Source: Pagrus major (lineage: Eukaryota > Chordata > Actinopteri > Spariformes > Sparidae). Taken from it: a stretch of 64,000 bases of DNA. The stretch covers positions 32,276,589 through 32,340,588 of the forward strand of contig NC_133221.1 in the NCBI RefSeq assembly GCF_040436345.1, given 5' to 3'. Positions 51,646 through 64,000 of the stretch are shown one piece after another. Within the stretch, counting starts at the first letter, position 1, and each line of letters opens with the position of its first letter. The position numbers and the translations under genes were made by a program. Below the pieces are notes generated by a model that saw nothing but the letters and a program-made list of their open reading frames with translations, ran no database searches and was not told the origin of the DNA.

Positions 51646-54600
51646 ATGATGCTCTCTACCCCTGCTGCTGGTGTTATTTTAGTATTAGCTTGGATTCATC
51701 CAAGTTACGCATTGTATTTCCACATAGGAGAGACGGAGAAAAAATGCTTCATTGAAGAAATCCCGGACGAGACCATGGTTATTGGTAAGCTGAAATGTTG
51801 TGGGGTTGTTAGCTTGACGTAGCTAACTAGCAATACACGCAAACAGCTGCAAATATACAGTTATTACCACTGGCAGTAATAACGACAAACAGACACGGCA
51901 GTTTGAAGAAACGACTCGAGTAACTTAGTTTCAAGTATTAACACACGTTTTCTGTAGGCTTCTGTGGCTGCTGTTTCACGCTAGCCTCTTTATATTTCAC
52001 ACAGATTCCCACAGTGAGCGATAGCATCATGTTTTATTTTCAGAATGATGACTGTAATAAACGCCACAAAGCATCAATTTAAGCAGTTGAGTTAGCTCAT
52101 TATATATCTAAGGAATGGAAATCCAGGATTGAATGGAAAACGTTGTATTGTTTGCTGTCCTTTCCGTCATGACAGCTGTTGGCGATTGAAGGTCTCAATA
52201 ATTGGTAAACTGAGGTTCAACACTTACAGTAAATAAGCAGTATTCAATATTGTACTGTACTACTCAATTACTCAAATCATGGCAGCAGCAGCAGCTTGCA
52301 GTGGCACTTCATGCTGCTTTATGTTTCAGTTTTTTAGGATATATTGTTTTCAATTTTCAAGATTCAAGATTCAAAGATTTATTCGTCACATGCAATTGTA
52401 CAAGTACAGCAGCAGTGAAATGAAATTGCAACCACTCCGTTTACTGTGCAAAAAATAGTGCAACCAGAAAATAAAATGTAAATATATATATATACATATA
52501 TTTACAGAAAGGACCGTGTGCAGTTAAGTTGCCAACAACTAGGCTGCAAGTTGGGTTTAGGAAAGCGTGATGTTTGGGGGTAAAATAGATCCTTTACTAC
52601 ATTAACCACATGTTTGAAAGTCTTTCTGGCTGAAAGCCCTGAAGGCTATCTTCTTTGTGACCACAGCTTGCTGCAGTTTGTAAGATGGTGAGATGTCCAG
52701 GTTTATTAATGAATGTTTGTAGTGGCCATTTGTCAAAAAATCTAAATTAAACTTTAAGATGTTGATCCAGGTCATGGATTGTAGGTGTTCACCTACAATG
52801 CTGTATTGAGTTCTGGTTGGGTCAACTACTTACAAGTGGCCCTTATGAATCTGAAAGTCAGAGTTCACACATGACCTTAACGACTCTGTGAGGACACTCC
52901 CACACATAGTTTAAAAGCCTGCAACTCCCCTCCAGTTAGTTAGAACTGAAGAAGCCTCTTGGATGTGGATGAAATGTCTTCAAGAAACTGAAACGAGTCC
53001 AGTTGCCTACGATACAGCACTTACAACAAACTTTAAAATGCAAATCAAAGAGCCACTGCTGCACCATTGTATGCAGGCAAAAGTAGTTTGATGTCCATTC
53101 AGTTACTTTGATATTGTTATTATTTTTAGATCCTGATCAGTAGAACAGCACCATTGAAGAGTCACTACAGTAACTATGACACAGAAGCTGTATTTGTGTG
53201 TTACAGAAGCAACACACTAGTTCCATTCGCAGTTAACTGCATCTACTGTAAATTAGAAATAAATTGGTTGTCATCAGTGAATGCAATTGTACCCTCCAGT
53301 TTGCAGTTTTATTTACTTTAATAAGGTATAGACCCAAGTGGATTCCTTGTGGTAGGATTACGTTGGTATTTTCATAGGCATCTCAGTTAAACAACCTTTT
53401 AATGTTTTGACTGAAAAAGACTGGGTTTGAAATGTTTGATACATATTGGAATCTTTTAATAAGGGGTCTAATGAAGAAAAAATGAGTTAACAACAGCAAT
53501 AACTGAGTAATGTTTAAAAAAAATAGTACATGATTTTAAATTAGAATCTTGTAATTTACTGACAAATATAGTGATGACTTAGTAAGCTAGATAATACACA
53601 TTTAGGGTTTGGGGTCTATATCTGTGATAAGTCATCTGTTTAGTTTACAACAGCTGGTCTGCTGACAATGAAGAATTATGATGAGGTTCTTCTCACTATA
53701 TAGAGCCAGGAAGCCTGTCAAACATGTGGTTAATGTTCTGAAGGGTCTATAATGTGGTCTGTTTTAACCCAAAACATCATATTTTCCTCAACCTAAACTG
53801 CAACAGAGAACTGGAATTAATTGATTAATAATAACAAGTTAACTTAGTCTAAATCTAAATAGCCTAATAATCTTTACACAGGACATGACTGTGTTACTGT
53901 CCTGTGCATAACCCATTCATTACCACAGTTACTCTTAATACTACACCTCACTACCTGAGGTCTAATTCCTACAGAGCTTTCTTTAGTTTTAAACTTAGAC
54001 AGTACCCCTCAAACAGCCGCAGGTCAGTGGCACCTGCCCCAAACAGCAGCAACTGCCGTAGCAGGTCTCTGGCAGCGGCAACTGAACCCGCCACAGGAAA
54101 TTACACTGCTAGCTGCTGCTGCCATGATTTGAACCTCTCTTGCTGGAAAATACCACCTAGTCACCTAGAGGTCACCTAGAATTCCTCATTTGATGGGGCT
54201 ACCAGTTTTAAAAAACAAGTGGATCACTGCCATTCTTTGTACGTTGTAAAGAGCTAGAAATCTAAGAGGAACTGAAAGGCACTCAGTAGAGTTCATACCT
54301 CAGCCAAGGCCAAATAGCCCCCTTTAATTCAGCCAAGCCTATGACTCTAAATTTTAAATCAGTCATAACTGCTTATCCATAATTTAAATCAAATTGTACT
54401 CGCTCATGGATACCAGCCACCAGAAAATGCCTGATTGTTTTCATAAAGAACCACACATTAATCATGGGGAAAATGACGAAAATGATGAAAAATGCTCAAA
54501 CTTGCAATGTTAAAGAGAGTGAGAAATGAATTCCTGGATTCGTCTCTTTATTTGGAGCCGGACCAAAAGTTAATAGGGTCTATTCTGGGCTGCGACCCTT

Positions 54601-57600
54601 CCTCCATCCAAGTTTGGTTGTAATCTGTTTGGCATTTTTTTGTGTAATCCTGCTGACAAACCAACAAACAAACAAACTTGAGTGATGGAGGTAATTATCT
54701 GACTCCAGAGTATTATATGATACATTATAAACAACGATGAGAGTTCATATTGGGAGGAATTCAACAATCTTGCAGGGTGGTGCACAGAGAACAATTTACT
54801 GCTCAACGTCAGCAAAACCAAGGAGCTGATTGTTGATTTTAGAAAGAAGGAGGCAAAGACACACACCCCTGTCTACATCAGTGGAGCTGAGGTGGAGCAG
54901 GTGAACAGTTTTAGGTTCCTTGGAATTACCATCACTGAGAACCTGTGTGACTCCTCAATTCATCATCAACACTCCATTTTCTAAAATAGATGTAGCAGGA
55001 CTCAGGGACTCCAACCTTATTCTGTTTCTTTAACCCTTGTTTAAAAAATGCAAAATAAATTTACCTAGTACCTTCTACAGTGTGTTGCTGCCATCAGAAT
55101 TACAAAAGTAGGTCTTAGGGCAATTTTTTTCGATATACACCGTCATCGTGATATAAACATATATACCATCTAAGATTTTGGATATCGTTGTGTCGTGAAA
55201 TGGCATAAATGTTTTCTTTTCCCGGTTTTAAAGACTGCATTACAGTTAAGTGATGTCATTTTCTGAACTTACCAGACTGTTCTACTTGTTCTAATACTTG
55301 TCTTTACCCACTTAGTCATATTATCCACATAACTGATGATTATTGATCAAAAATCTCATTGTGTTTATATTTTGTGAAAGTACCAATAGTCATCCCTACA
55401 ATATTGTTGCAGTATCAATATTGATCAATAACGTGATATCTGATTTTGCTGCACAAAACTAGCATTTATGAAGTTCTTTGGAGGACATTTCAAAATATCG
55501 AGATCTATATTGTGTATCACGGAGTGGCCTAAAAATATAGTGATATGACTTTAAGGCCTACCGCCCAGCCCTAGTAAATCTACAGTCTGATATTGATATT
55601 TCACAGTTGATGGAACGTAAGAAAAAACGTAACGTAAACGCATAACATAATTAAACATTTTGAAAATATCCCTTAAATTAATTTTTAAAATGCTACCATA
55701 AAGAATGTTTTGATATTAACAATAGAATAACAAGGTACGAGATAAGTGCGTGTATTTTGATAGGTAAGGTGTCAATTTTACTGAGCGCTCTAGCATCCCT
55801 CAACTAATTTGGTTTTATGTCCTTCAACTTTTTGTCCACCATCACCGCTCTCATTGGCTGCAGCAGCCAGCTGTTTTCAGTAAAATAAAAGCTTGGATAA
55901 ACCCATTGCCGTTAGCGACTAGCTGATGAACATAGTGGAGCATTTAGTAGCTAAAGAGTCAGCTATTTTTCTTGGGAGTTAGTGGAGACCAAGACAGCGC
56001 TAATAGGAGAGTGAACATGGCACTTGCATTCATCAGCTGGCCAGAAACATGACTCCAAATTAATGCAAATGTGACCCTGTGTCTGATGGATGTGAAAATA
56101 ATAATCCAACTGTTTGCTAAAATGTTTTTCAAGTTAACTGTATGAAGTGACAACCTGTCCACTAGCTTGTTTATGTCATGGAAGACATGTAATTGGTGGG
56201 TTGTTATAAAATAAGTAAACCTTTCAGTGCTCACTGTTGGATGTAATCTGCCATATGTTTATGCTGCTTTGTCTGTCTGAAAGGAAAGTACAGGACTCAG
56301 CTGTGGGACAAGCAGACCAGTTCCTTCCTTCCAGCCACCCCTGGCCTTGGGATGCATGTGGAGATCAAGGATCCAGATACAAAGGTAAGGACAGAGAAAG
56401 CAGTAATATAAAACACAGCCACATACATATGAATAGAATATAAAGATTTTACTCTGTCATCTCCCCCAGGTCATCCTTTCTCGTCAGTATGGGTCAGATG
56501 GACGGTTCACCTTCACCTCCCACACTCCTGGGGAACATCAGATCTGTTTGCACTCCAACTCCACCAAGATGGCTCTCTTTGCAGGAGGGAAACTGGTATG
56601 GACACTGCTTTGATTTTTAACAGACTGAACAATTTTTTCCTTAGAAATCTTTCACACAAATGATAATTATTCATGATAATACTGTCATGTTCAATGGATT
56701 CACACTGGGACCCAAGACAATTTGTCCTGAATGTTGTACAAAATGAGACCTGTTTCATAAAGCAGGATTACCTGTAACCAGGCTAACGCTAAATCAGGTT
56801 CATAAAGTGAGTCTTAGATAAGTCTGATGTCTGAAGTTACCATGGAAACATAACCCTTCAGACTGCCGAGTTCAACATATCCAGGACATGTTTCCACCAT
56901 CTGGCTTCACTAACCCTATCAATCGTAATCACGCTAAGCGGTCACACAAAGCTAGTTATCAGCTCAACAAGTCAATCCCTGTTTTCAACATCTAGCATGA
57001 GCATGTTCACGTGAAAAGGGAGGTTTTTGCAGCATTTGATCATCACAAAGATGGAAAGGTCTAATGGCTGCACTGCAGAATGTGTTGTAAAGCAGAACAA
57101 ACTAATATTAACCAAAAAGTAAGGAAAGGGTTAAACACATAATCCAGGCTAATAGCAACACAGTTGCAGCTGCCAAATGCAGGAAGGCCAGCTAATGAAA
57201 AAAAAAATCACTGTCTGACGATGTCTGTGAATGTGTAAATTAATAGACTTATAGTATCACTGCCCCATTATTAGGGCAAGAGTAGATCATACTCTAATTA
57301 CCTTTGTGCATTCCATTAAATAAATGTGTTGCTCGGAAGCATTTTTATGGTGTATATGACAGTCTTATGCTTACAGCTGCAACCCCTGTAATGTCAAACA
57401 CACTTGAGAACAAATAATTAATAAATATAAAAACATAATATCTTAGCAAGTACAGGGTTCCAGTGCTTCATCTGTCTCTGTTGTAAGATATAGGTATTAA
57501 ATAGCACAGTGAAATGGTTTTGACATTGCCGATTGCAGCAAACAGGAAAATAATGAACTGAATAAGACAGGAGGAGGCACACCTATCACAAACGGCACAC

Positions 57601-60259
57601 TGAGCTCCACGGGATCCTCTATGAACGATGATGCCATTTTCCAGATGATTGATTGGTCAGGAGGTTTTGATTTATATGTGTTGATCTGTTATCTCCAATA
57701 TAGTTTGCTCTGGAGCCGGTTAAAGGTGCTATTTGTAAGAAAAGATGACTTTTGAGTCTCGTTCCCAACTCGTCAGAAACAGATGCTTTAGGATGGTAGC
57801 CGATCCGTCCAACAATCCTAAAGTGTCGGTTTTTGATGAGTTGGGAATGAGACTCAAAAATCAACTTATCTTACAAATGGCACCTTTTAAGTGTGCAGCA
57901 TAAGTTATCATGGTGATGCACCCCGGTAACAAGTGACCCACCATGGTAGACCTGACAACCCAGAGTTAATCCTGAAGTTAACTCGCTAACCATAAATCCT
58001 ACTTCGTAGGCCTCTGGTCAGGCTAGTTCACAGGCTTAGGTCCATCTCAGGCTCAAGCAAGCAAATCTGCACATTATTCCAAGACAAGCGTGCTATAAAT
58101 AATTTAAACCCAGAACTGTAGCATTTTTACCTTCTGTCTTCTCTTTAATGGTCCTGCACAGTTGTTCTAGCTGGTTAGATGTCTGCACAGGCTTCAGGTA
58201 GGCAGCGTTTTCTCTGAAATTACATTAGATTATCAGGCTTAAAATACCAAAAACAACATGAAGGTGTGCCAGGTGCAACAAATTCAACAGGAGAGTGAGG
58301 GAGAAGCACAGCCGGAAAACACCCACAAAGCCATGACAAGAGGTCTAATCAGGAAAAATAAGTCACAACGCCTGTGTAGATGCTGTGTTATTTAAAATGG
58401 ACCTATTACGCTTATTTCCAGCTCTATATTTTTATTCTGGGACTCCACTAGAGTACCTTTACATGATTCACAGTTAAAAAAAGTCCTTATATATCTCATA
58501 CTGGCTCTTCACTCTGTCTGAAATGAGCAGGTTCAGCTGCTGTCTCTTTCAGCCCCCCTCCCTAAAAGCCCACTTAGTTCTGATTTGACAAACTTCCTGC
58601 CTTGATGAGGGCAGACCTCACTAATTACTGTACAAAAACACAACCTTCTAACTTTATTCACTGATTTTGGTGAAAATGTTTCATATTTAATGGAGAAAAC
58701 AACATTCCATTTGTACATAACGCATCTATTATTGATCCAGATGGAAGGTTAATAATCATTAATGCATCTATTAACCAGACAACACTTACTCTTGCCAACA
58801 TTTACAGCCCCAACAATGATGATCCATCCTTTCTCTGCCACTTTTTTACCTTACTATGTGACTCAACAAATCTCATAATAGCTGGAGACTTCAGTAATGT
58901 TATCAACTCCACAAGTAATGGCTCATGTAGCTCTGGTAGCTCAAGAAACTGGCCCTCCACTGAAAAAATAAAACATACATGGATGATTTTGGTTATCATG
59001 AAAGTTGAAGAATGGGAAACCCGTCACTGATAGCATCTTATTTTTCCTCCCTCCATCAGTCTTCATCCAGAATGGATTTTTTCTTGTAAGCAACTCACTT
59101 ATCCAACATATCCTAGAAAACACAAGTCATTCAATCATGATCAATGGTCATGCTCCTGTTTCCCCATCAAAAACATATTAAGCCTCCTACAAGATGGCGC
59201 TTCAATACATCTTTAGAAGATCCTGATAATCAACTCCCTGATCAAGAGAAAGTGGACATCCTTGAAAAATGAAAAAATGTAATGAACCAACTTAAAACCC
59301 TACATAAAAGTATCATACATACAGAAGAGGATAAGGGCTCGTGTCAAAAATGTATTTGATTTCGGACTTCTTTCTCAGAATTCTGAGGTCAAAGTCAGAA
59401 TTCACATTACGTTCACAGAACTTGAACCCATGATGACTTGCAGAGCTCTGTAACGAACGGAGCTAAGAAGAGTTCACTGTAGGTGTGCAACCCTTCTCCT
59501 TCGTGTACGGCACTGCTTTGTTCATTTTTGCCTCAATGTTTTCTTTGTTACATGGTTTGTAATAGTCTCCTCAGTGGCAGTGAATCAAAACATCCCACAG
59601 CTTTGTCTTTATATGTCGGTGTTCTTTTATTGTGAATCGCTGTCATCCGATCTTAAACCAGGCTTGACTTAGTCTGATCATGTTTACTTTGTGTTTGCTT
59701 TTTGAAACTGTTTCCAGGTTTTTCACAATAAGTCCTGATTTTCTGAGCCTTTTTTTGAAACACCTCTATCAAACTTTCTTTCTTTTAATTCCCACATAAT
59801 ACAAGCATGTCATTTTCCAAAACTCTATTTTTCCAATGTTGCAGAGAGTTCATCTGGATATTCAGGTTGGAGAACATACCAACAACTATCCTGAAATTGC
59901 AGCTAAGGACAAACTCACTGAGCTGCAGCTGCGAGTCCGACAGCTACTGGACCAAGTCGAACAGATCCAGAAGGAGCAAAACTACCAGAGGGTCAGTAGA
60001 AATTTCCAGTCATCCAAGTGTGTGAGGGACCGGTACTTCATTAGGTACAGTTGCTGTCTATCCCATTACACTGATCTAAAGTCTACTTTGTGTATCCTGT
60101 TCGCTACAGTATCGTGAAGAGCGGTTTCGCATGACGAGCGAAAGCACCAACCAGCGTGTTCTTTGGTGGTCCATCGCTCAGACACTCATCCTCATCGTCA
60201 CCGGCATTTGGCAGATGAAGCACCTCAAAAGCTTCTTTGAGGCCAAGAAACTGGTGTAA
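51646..60259 (+). CDS. tmed4: Transmembrane emp24 domain-containing protein 4 (p24 alpha family)
   Basis: Type I membrane cargo receptor cycling between ER and Golgi in COPI/COPII vesicles (family knowledge). Exons on the plus strand: 51646-51784, 56284-56384, 56470-56595, 59845-59991, 60110-60259 (TAA at 60257-60259); all GT-AG, phases join to 220 codons (human TMED4 is 227). Residues 1-22 form a signal peptide ending PSYA; then [20 protein letters not shown] opens the GOLD domain, which continues with TPGLGMHVE and [19 protein letters not shown]. Exon 4 is the coiled coil ([17 protein letters not shown]). Exon 5 encodes [10 protein letters not shown], the membrane span and a cytosolic tail ending FFEAKKLV, with the FF and dilysine-type sorting signals. 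MALFAGGKL and [12 protein letters not shown] point to TMED4 rather than TMED9. A second ATG follows the first directly (51649). The 4.5-kb first intron carries repeats. Confidence 0.95.
51785..52339. other. tmed4 intron 1, proximal part, no feature seen
   Basis: AT-rich, without coding similarity. Confidence 0.3.
52350..52500. repeat. Fish LINE/SINE 3'-end-like fragment
   Basis: CAAGATTCAAGATTCAAAGA, then TTTATTCGTCACATGCAATT and GTACAGCAGCAGTGAAATGA match the generic 3' end of a common teleost retroposon in reverse orientation. Confidence 0.45.
52860..53030 (+). mobile_element. Penelope-like element 3' tail
   Basis: ACTCCCACACATAGTTTAAA, GCCTGCAACTCCCCTCCAGT and GAAGAAGCCTCTTGGATG are the reverse-strand counterparts of 13400-13520, extended by GAAATGTCTTCAAGAAACTG. 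A short 5'-truncated copy of the same family. Confidence 0.8.
53031..54289. other. tmed4 intron 1, middle, no feature seen
   Basis: No exon or recognisable repeat. Confidence 0.3.
54290..54680. repeat. Dispersed repeat, copy A
   Basis: Aligns by eye with 61095-61480 (TACCTCAGCCAAGGCC / TACCTCCACCAAGGCC, CAAATTGTACTCGCTC in both, TTTTTGTGTAATCCTGCTGA in both). A family repeated on both sides of the tmed4 3' exons. Confidence 0.7.
54745..55000 (+). mobile_element. LINE reverse-transcriptase fragment
   Basis: The plus frame has [20 protein letters not shown], then [12 protein letters not shown], the conserved RT block (L.LN..KTKE.I.DFR) of L2-like fish LINEs. Truncated on both sides. Confidence 0.78.
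55093..55575. mobile_element. Possible hAT-type MITE
   Basis: TTAGGGCAATTTTTTTCGAT at the left and GGCCTACCGCCCAGCCCTA at the right are the kind of ends found on GGGCTGGGCGATAT elements. Repeated ATATCG/GATATA words lie inside. TSD not clear. Confidence 0.4.
57715..57895. mobile_element. Foldback MITE (about 80-bp inverted arms)
   Basis: The left arm starts GTTAAAGGTGCTATTTGTAA and the right arm ends TTACAAATGGCACCTTTTAA. The inner parts GAGTCTCGTTCCCAACTCGT and GATGAGTTGGGAATGAGACT also pair. The spacer at the centre is about 15 bp. In the tmed4 intron between exons 3 and 4. Confidence 0.85.
58650..59340 (+). mobile_element. L1-like LINE endonuclease fragment
   Basis: The plus frame has [20 protein letters not shown], then [23 protein letters not shown] being the APE-type endonuclease motif, followed by [15 protein letters not shown]-type sequence in shifted frame. 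The fragment begins and ends within the EN domain. In the tmed4 intron between exons 3 and 4. Confidence 0.75.
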
Positions 60260-61042
60260 TATATTTATGACAATGGTCCCATTAGGCCTCTTTGAGGCCA
60301 GGAGCAGGAAACATAAGCATGAGTAGACAGACTTGACTGACCGAAATGGGGAGACGCCTAACCACAGTGCCGAAACATCCAGGAGGAGACGTGTGGTTTT
60401 AATGTTAACCATAAATGGTGCGAACAGATTCCCACAGGCAGTTGACAATACTGGGCAACATCCTTGTAAATGTTTTAGGCTATTGTGTTTTTTCAGTTAG
60501 CAACAAGACAGTGCACAACATTCCAATTGCCTTCTTGCTGTGTTGTGTTGTGTCTTGACAATACTGGACATGTCAACTTTCTGTGCAGAAACAACATTAG
60601 TGAACTGAGGTTATTTTATGGTCAAACAGGCCAAGTGAATTACTACTGCAGTAGATAAGAATGAGAATGATTGAGCTGTTACAAGTAATAAGAGTAGTTT
60701 ACTAACACATGATTTTATGAAGACCATTTTCTGTCATTGCTAGTGTTGCACATAGTTTAATTTCCAAGTTTTGTAACCTCTAACCTTATGCTTTCAGCTG
60801 TTTGTCAAGTGGTCAAACTTTTATTTTTCCTTCACAAATATTTTCCTGGCCTTGATTCCTTACATGTTTATTTGATAACGTTTACTTCAAGCATTGTATT
60901 TGGCATTTATATGAGGTATAGAAGCCCTTTTATAAATGCTTTGTAACACACTAATATAGTGGTAAGCAGCAATGAGGACATTTTAAGTGGTTATTAATAT
61001 CTTTGTGAACAATTAGAACCTCCCATGAAGCATTCATCACTG
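60260..61042 (+). other. tmed4: tmed4 3' UTR (probable)
   Basis: Runs from the stop codon to the first AATAAA; no repeat recognised in it. Confidence 0.5.
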
Positions 61043-61048
61043 AATAAA
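61043..61048 (+). terminator. tmed4: Candidate poly(A) signal AATAAA of tmed4
   Basis: First clear canonical AATAAA after the tmed4 stop codon, implying a 3' UTR of about 0.8 kb (60260 to about 61065). The intervening sequence has no recognisable repeat. Confidence 0.5.
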
Positions 61049-61094
61049 CAGTCATTAATAACACAGTATAACGAGAATGGCAGTCAGCAGAGCG

Positions 61095-61480
61095 TATACC
61101 TCCACCAAGGCCCACCAGTCCCCTTTAACTAAATCAAGCCTAATCCAATATCAAACTTGACAGCCCTGTATTACTGTAAATTTTAAACCAGCTGTAACTG
61201 CTCAACATTATGTCATCAGATCCAGGATCCACATCAAATTGTACTCGCTCCTCAATAGCAGCCAACTAAATACACCTGATTTTTATCAAGATCCATGCAC
61301 TATTTTAACCAAAAGGTTGAAAAATGCCCTATCACACAATTGAAGAAAGTGAGAAAAAATTCCTAGATCTGCACCTAAAGTTTTGTCAGACACCAAAGCT
61401 GTTTCAGTAGTTTTTGTGTAATCCTGCTGACAAACCAACCAACGGACACGGATGACAACATAACCACCTTGAAGGAGGTA
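61095..61480. repeat. Dispersed repeat, copy B
   Basis: Second copy of the element described at 54290-54680, diverged but colinear; also ends in TTTTTGTGTAATCCTGCTGA. Confidence 0.7.
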
Positions 61481-61863
61481 ATCCAGCTGTGATGATCTGT
61501 GAACACTCAGATATAGTGTGTTATAAAGCATTTATTATCTACACCAGAACAGATCATTCACAGGGAGGTTTAAAACTGTTCATAATAAATGTGTTCAAAT
61601 CTCATGAAGACATGCTGAGCTTCGAGGTTCATCTGGATTTCAGATGTAGTAGCTGTCTGAATTCTCAACTCAAGGTCTAGTTTTCTTCCAGAGCTTTCAG
61701 CCTCCATCAGCTAATGAATTAGGCTCAGGTGTGATGGATGGTGATGGATATATTTATTTGTAAATAAATTCAAAAACAAACACAAATACATAGTTGATCA
61801 AATTAATACCATTATTTGATAATCTTATAATGTCCACCATTCATTATCTGTTCATACAGCAGT

Positions 61864-62915
61864 TACAGATATTGTAAGGATTTAATAACCACTTCAAAAT
61901 GCCCCCTTGGATGTTTTCTCTCTTGTATTGCTTTTATAAATGGAATTATGGTCAATATAATTTGGCTTTTCTAAACAAGAATTTACAAAAAAAATTATTT
62001 GATGTCAAAACGAAAACAGCTTTCTACAAAGTAATGTTAATTAATTGAAAATATACAATGTAAAATAAGGGATTTCATAAGTATTCGCCCCCTTCAAGTC
62101 AGTATTTAGTCAATGAACCTTTGGCCTCAATCACAGCACTGAGTCTGTGTGAATAGGTCTCAATCAGGCCTGCACATCTGGACACTGCAATTTTACTGCA
62201 TTCTTCTTTGTAAAACTGCTCAGGCTCTGTCAGGTTGCACGGTGATCGGGTGTAAACAGCCCTTTCCAAGTCCAGCCACAAATTCTCTATTGGATTGAGG
62301 TCTGGGTTTTGACTCGACCACTCCAGAACATCCACCTTGTTGTCTTTAAACCACCTCTGTGTAGCTTTAGCTGTATGCTTCAGGTCATTGTCTTGCTGGA
62401 AAATAAATCTTCCAAGTTGTAGTTCTCTTGCAGACTGAATCAGGTTGTCCTCCTTCAGAGTAGTCATAGGTGTCTTGGTGGCCTCCCTCACAAGTGTCCT
62501 TCTTGCATGTCTCTCAGTTTGTGAGGACGGCCTGCTCGAGGAAGATTTACACATTTCCATGATGGATGTAACTAAACCCCGGGGAAAGTGCAGACACAGA
62601 TGTCTTTATACTACAATCACTGCACCCAGGTGATCTCCATTTCAATAATTGTGACTCCTAGCACCAGTTGGCTGTTGAATTAGGTCAGTCACATAAAAAA
62701 AGGTGAATATTTATTGCAATCACTTATTTTACATTATATACACATTTTTTTACATTGACATTACTTTGTAGAATTCTGTTTCCATTTTGACATTAAAGTT
62801 GGGTTTTTTTGTAAATTCTTGTCAAAAAAGCCAAATTACATTGACCATGATACCATTTATAAAAGCAATAAAAGGGGAAAACATCCAAGGGGGTGTATAC
62901 TTTTTATAGGCTGTA
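61864..62915 (-). mobile_element. Tc1/mariner transposon with long terminal inverted repeats and C-terminal transposase frame
   Basis: The right end (AAGGGGGTGTATACTTTTTA, then TAGGCTGTA) and the left end (TACAG ... CCCCCTTGGATGTTTTCTC) are inverted, and the next ~80 bp also match (TATTGCTTTTATAAATGG / CCATTTATAAAAGCAATA). The minus frame 62560-62099 (153 codons) encodes the DDE part: FIFQQDNDLKHTAKATQRWF, WSSQNPDLNPIENLWLDLE. The N-terminal DNA-binding domain is missing and the element is about 1.05 kb, shorter than the 1.6 kb of intact Tc1. Confidence 0.88.
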
Positions 62916-64000
62916 TTATCTTCTTAGAACCACATATTAAAGAGTTTATGTACTGCTCATTAATGTAAAATGGAGGGCCAAAGTAACCGACTGTATATAG
63001 TTTGTAAGTTAAGTTTCCGGTACATTAAACCAGAGGTAGCTGCGTAGATACAGTTTGTGATTCTGTATTGAGAACAGGATTACACTCTATGTTGTAAATA
63101 ACAGGTATTGACTTCCCTGTTCATTTTCTAATGTCTTTTACACTGAGTGAATGATGTACAAGTTTTTCAATTGTCACCAGGTATTTTGTTTCATCAGCAT
63201 TGTAGACCTTATTTATTGAGCAGTTGTAGCCTGTGTTTTATTGCTGATCTTAAGCCAAATTTGCTGTTTGGGTTCCATTAATCAACAGCAGTTTCTTTTA
63301 GCTAATTCTGTTAATTGTGATTCATAATTGAGGTGAATCATTTGAAGGGAATACAATGAATCAGTGGGTTATCATTCTTTTAATTATTAAGTTTAGATTT
63401 GAGTCCAATTCTTGATATAGTGTTTACTATTAAAGTTAACTATAACCTACTGTAACTATCAATATGTTTTCCTGTGCTCCAGATGACACTTCCATATGCC
63501 TAATAAAGAAACTTAAGCCAGACTCCTGACGGGTTTAACAAAAGTTACCTGTGCCACTTTGCCCAAACTGGAAGAAATACACAGCAAATGGCAGATATTT
63601 TCAACAAGAAAATTTATTGCTTGGCTTTGGCTTGCCTCAGAGCCACATTCCAAACCAAACAATGCTGAAATGTCTCGTAAATACAGCAACCACATGTCTA
63701 ACTACCAGCTGATCAATCTTTTTCCATCACTGACAATAAAAGCACTTTCCATGGAGACACAAGAACACACTGACCTTGTGACTTATTTGACGAAACCACG
63801 GTGACACCTTGATAGCTGCAGTGTAGCGATCTACTCGGAAACAACATCACCACTTTGCATAGATTCACTCCCTTTCATCTCCAACTGTGCACCACACCAT
63901 AGCATGGACACAGGACTGTTGCACAAAGACAAAACACTTTCCTCAGGATAACTCTGGGATCTGTTAATATCAAGAATAGAGATTTGACACATTTGACACA
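62916..64000. other. Right-hand end of the window, no feature seen
   Basis: AT-rich sequence without recognisable coding exon, RNA gene or repeat on either strand. Confidence 0.3.

Noticed and set aside
51646-60259. TMED9 as the identity of the p24 gene
   Set aside because: [21 protein letters not shown] and YREERFR agree with TMED4; TMED9 differs at these points.

Overview
The window is nuclear DNA of a ray-finned fish, most likely a percomorph-type teleost. It holds compact multi-exon vertebrate genes with GT-AG introns. It also carries a typical teleost repeat mix: L2-like, L1-like and Expander-like LINEs, a Penelope-like element with a GIY-YIG domain, Ty3/Gypsy LTRs, Tc1/mariner, hAT and foldback MITEs, and long CA/TA microsatellites. 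There are no bacterial operons, CRISPR arrays or convincing tRNA/rRNA genes. Species cannot be named from the sequence. Most large open frames are repeats (a 21-bp minisatellite, CA/TA arrays) or transposon relics. The host genes were assembled exon by exon from splice sites, reading phase and protein similarity recalled from known families.

Layout. (1) 4.9-12.5 kb, minus strand: first four coding exons of ap4b1 (AP-4 adaptor beta subunit); the rest lies off the left edge. Its third coding intron holds a ~90-unit 21-bp minisatellite next to an L2 LINE flanked by inverted Penelope/minisatellite chimeras. (2) 10.9-21.4 kb: a transposon-rich stretch with a Tc1 relic, a Penelope 3' end, and an L1 broken by a truncated Gypsy element and by a solo Gypsy LTR with a perfect 5-bp target duplication. 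(3) 22.3-29.2 kb, minus strand: complete sephs2 (selenophosphate synthetase 2), eight coding exons, 432 codons, an in-frame TGA at codon 49 read as selenocysteine, and a type-II SECIS element in the 3' UTR. (4) 30-32.7 kb: a gag-like inverted repeat and an Expander-like LINE. (5) 33.9-50.1 kb, minus strand: complete ikbkg (NEMO), 15 predicted coding exons, about 623 aa. (6) 51.6-60.3 kb, plus strand: complete tmed4 (p24-family cargo receptor), five exons, 220 aa, head-to-head with ikbkg. (7) 60.3-64 kb: tmed4 3' UTR, a dispersed repeat, a Tc1 element and unannotated sequence.

The four host genes are not a functional pathway. They cover vesicle traffic (AP-4 at the trans-Golgi, TMED4 in the early secretory pathway), selenoprotein synthesis (SEPHS2) and NF-kB signalling (NEMO). 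No new multi-gene system was found. The points most worth checking are the selenocysteine codon/SECIS pair, which an ordinary ORF caller truncates or misses, and the minisatellite that starts at one fixed point inside a Penelope GIY-YIG reading frame in two inverted copies.
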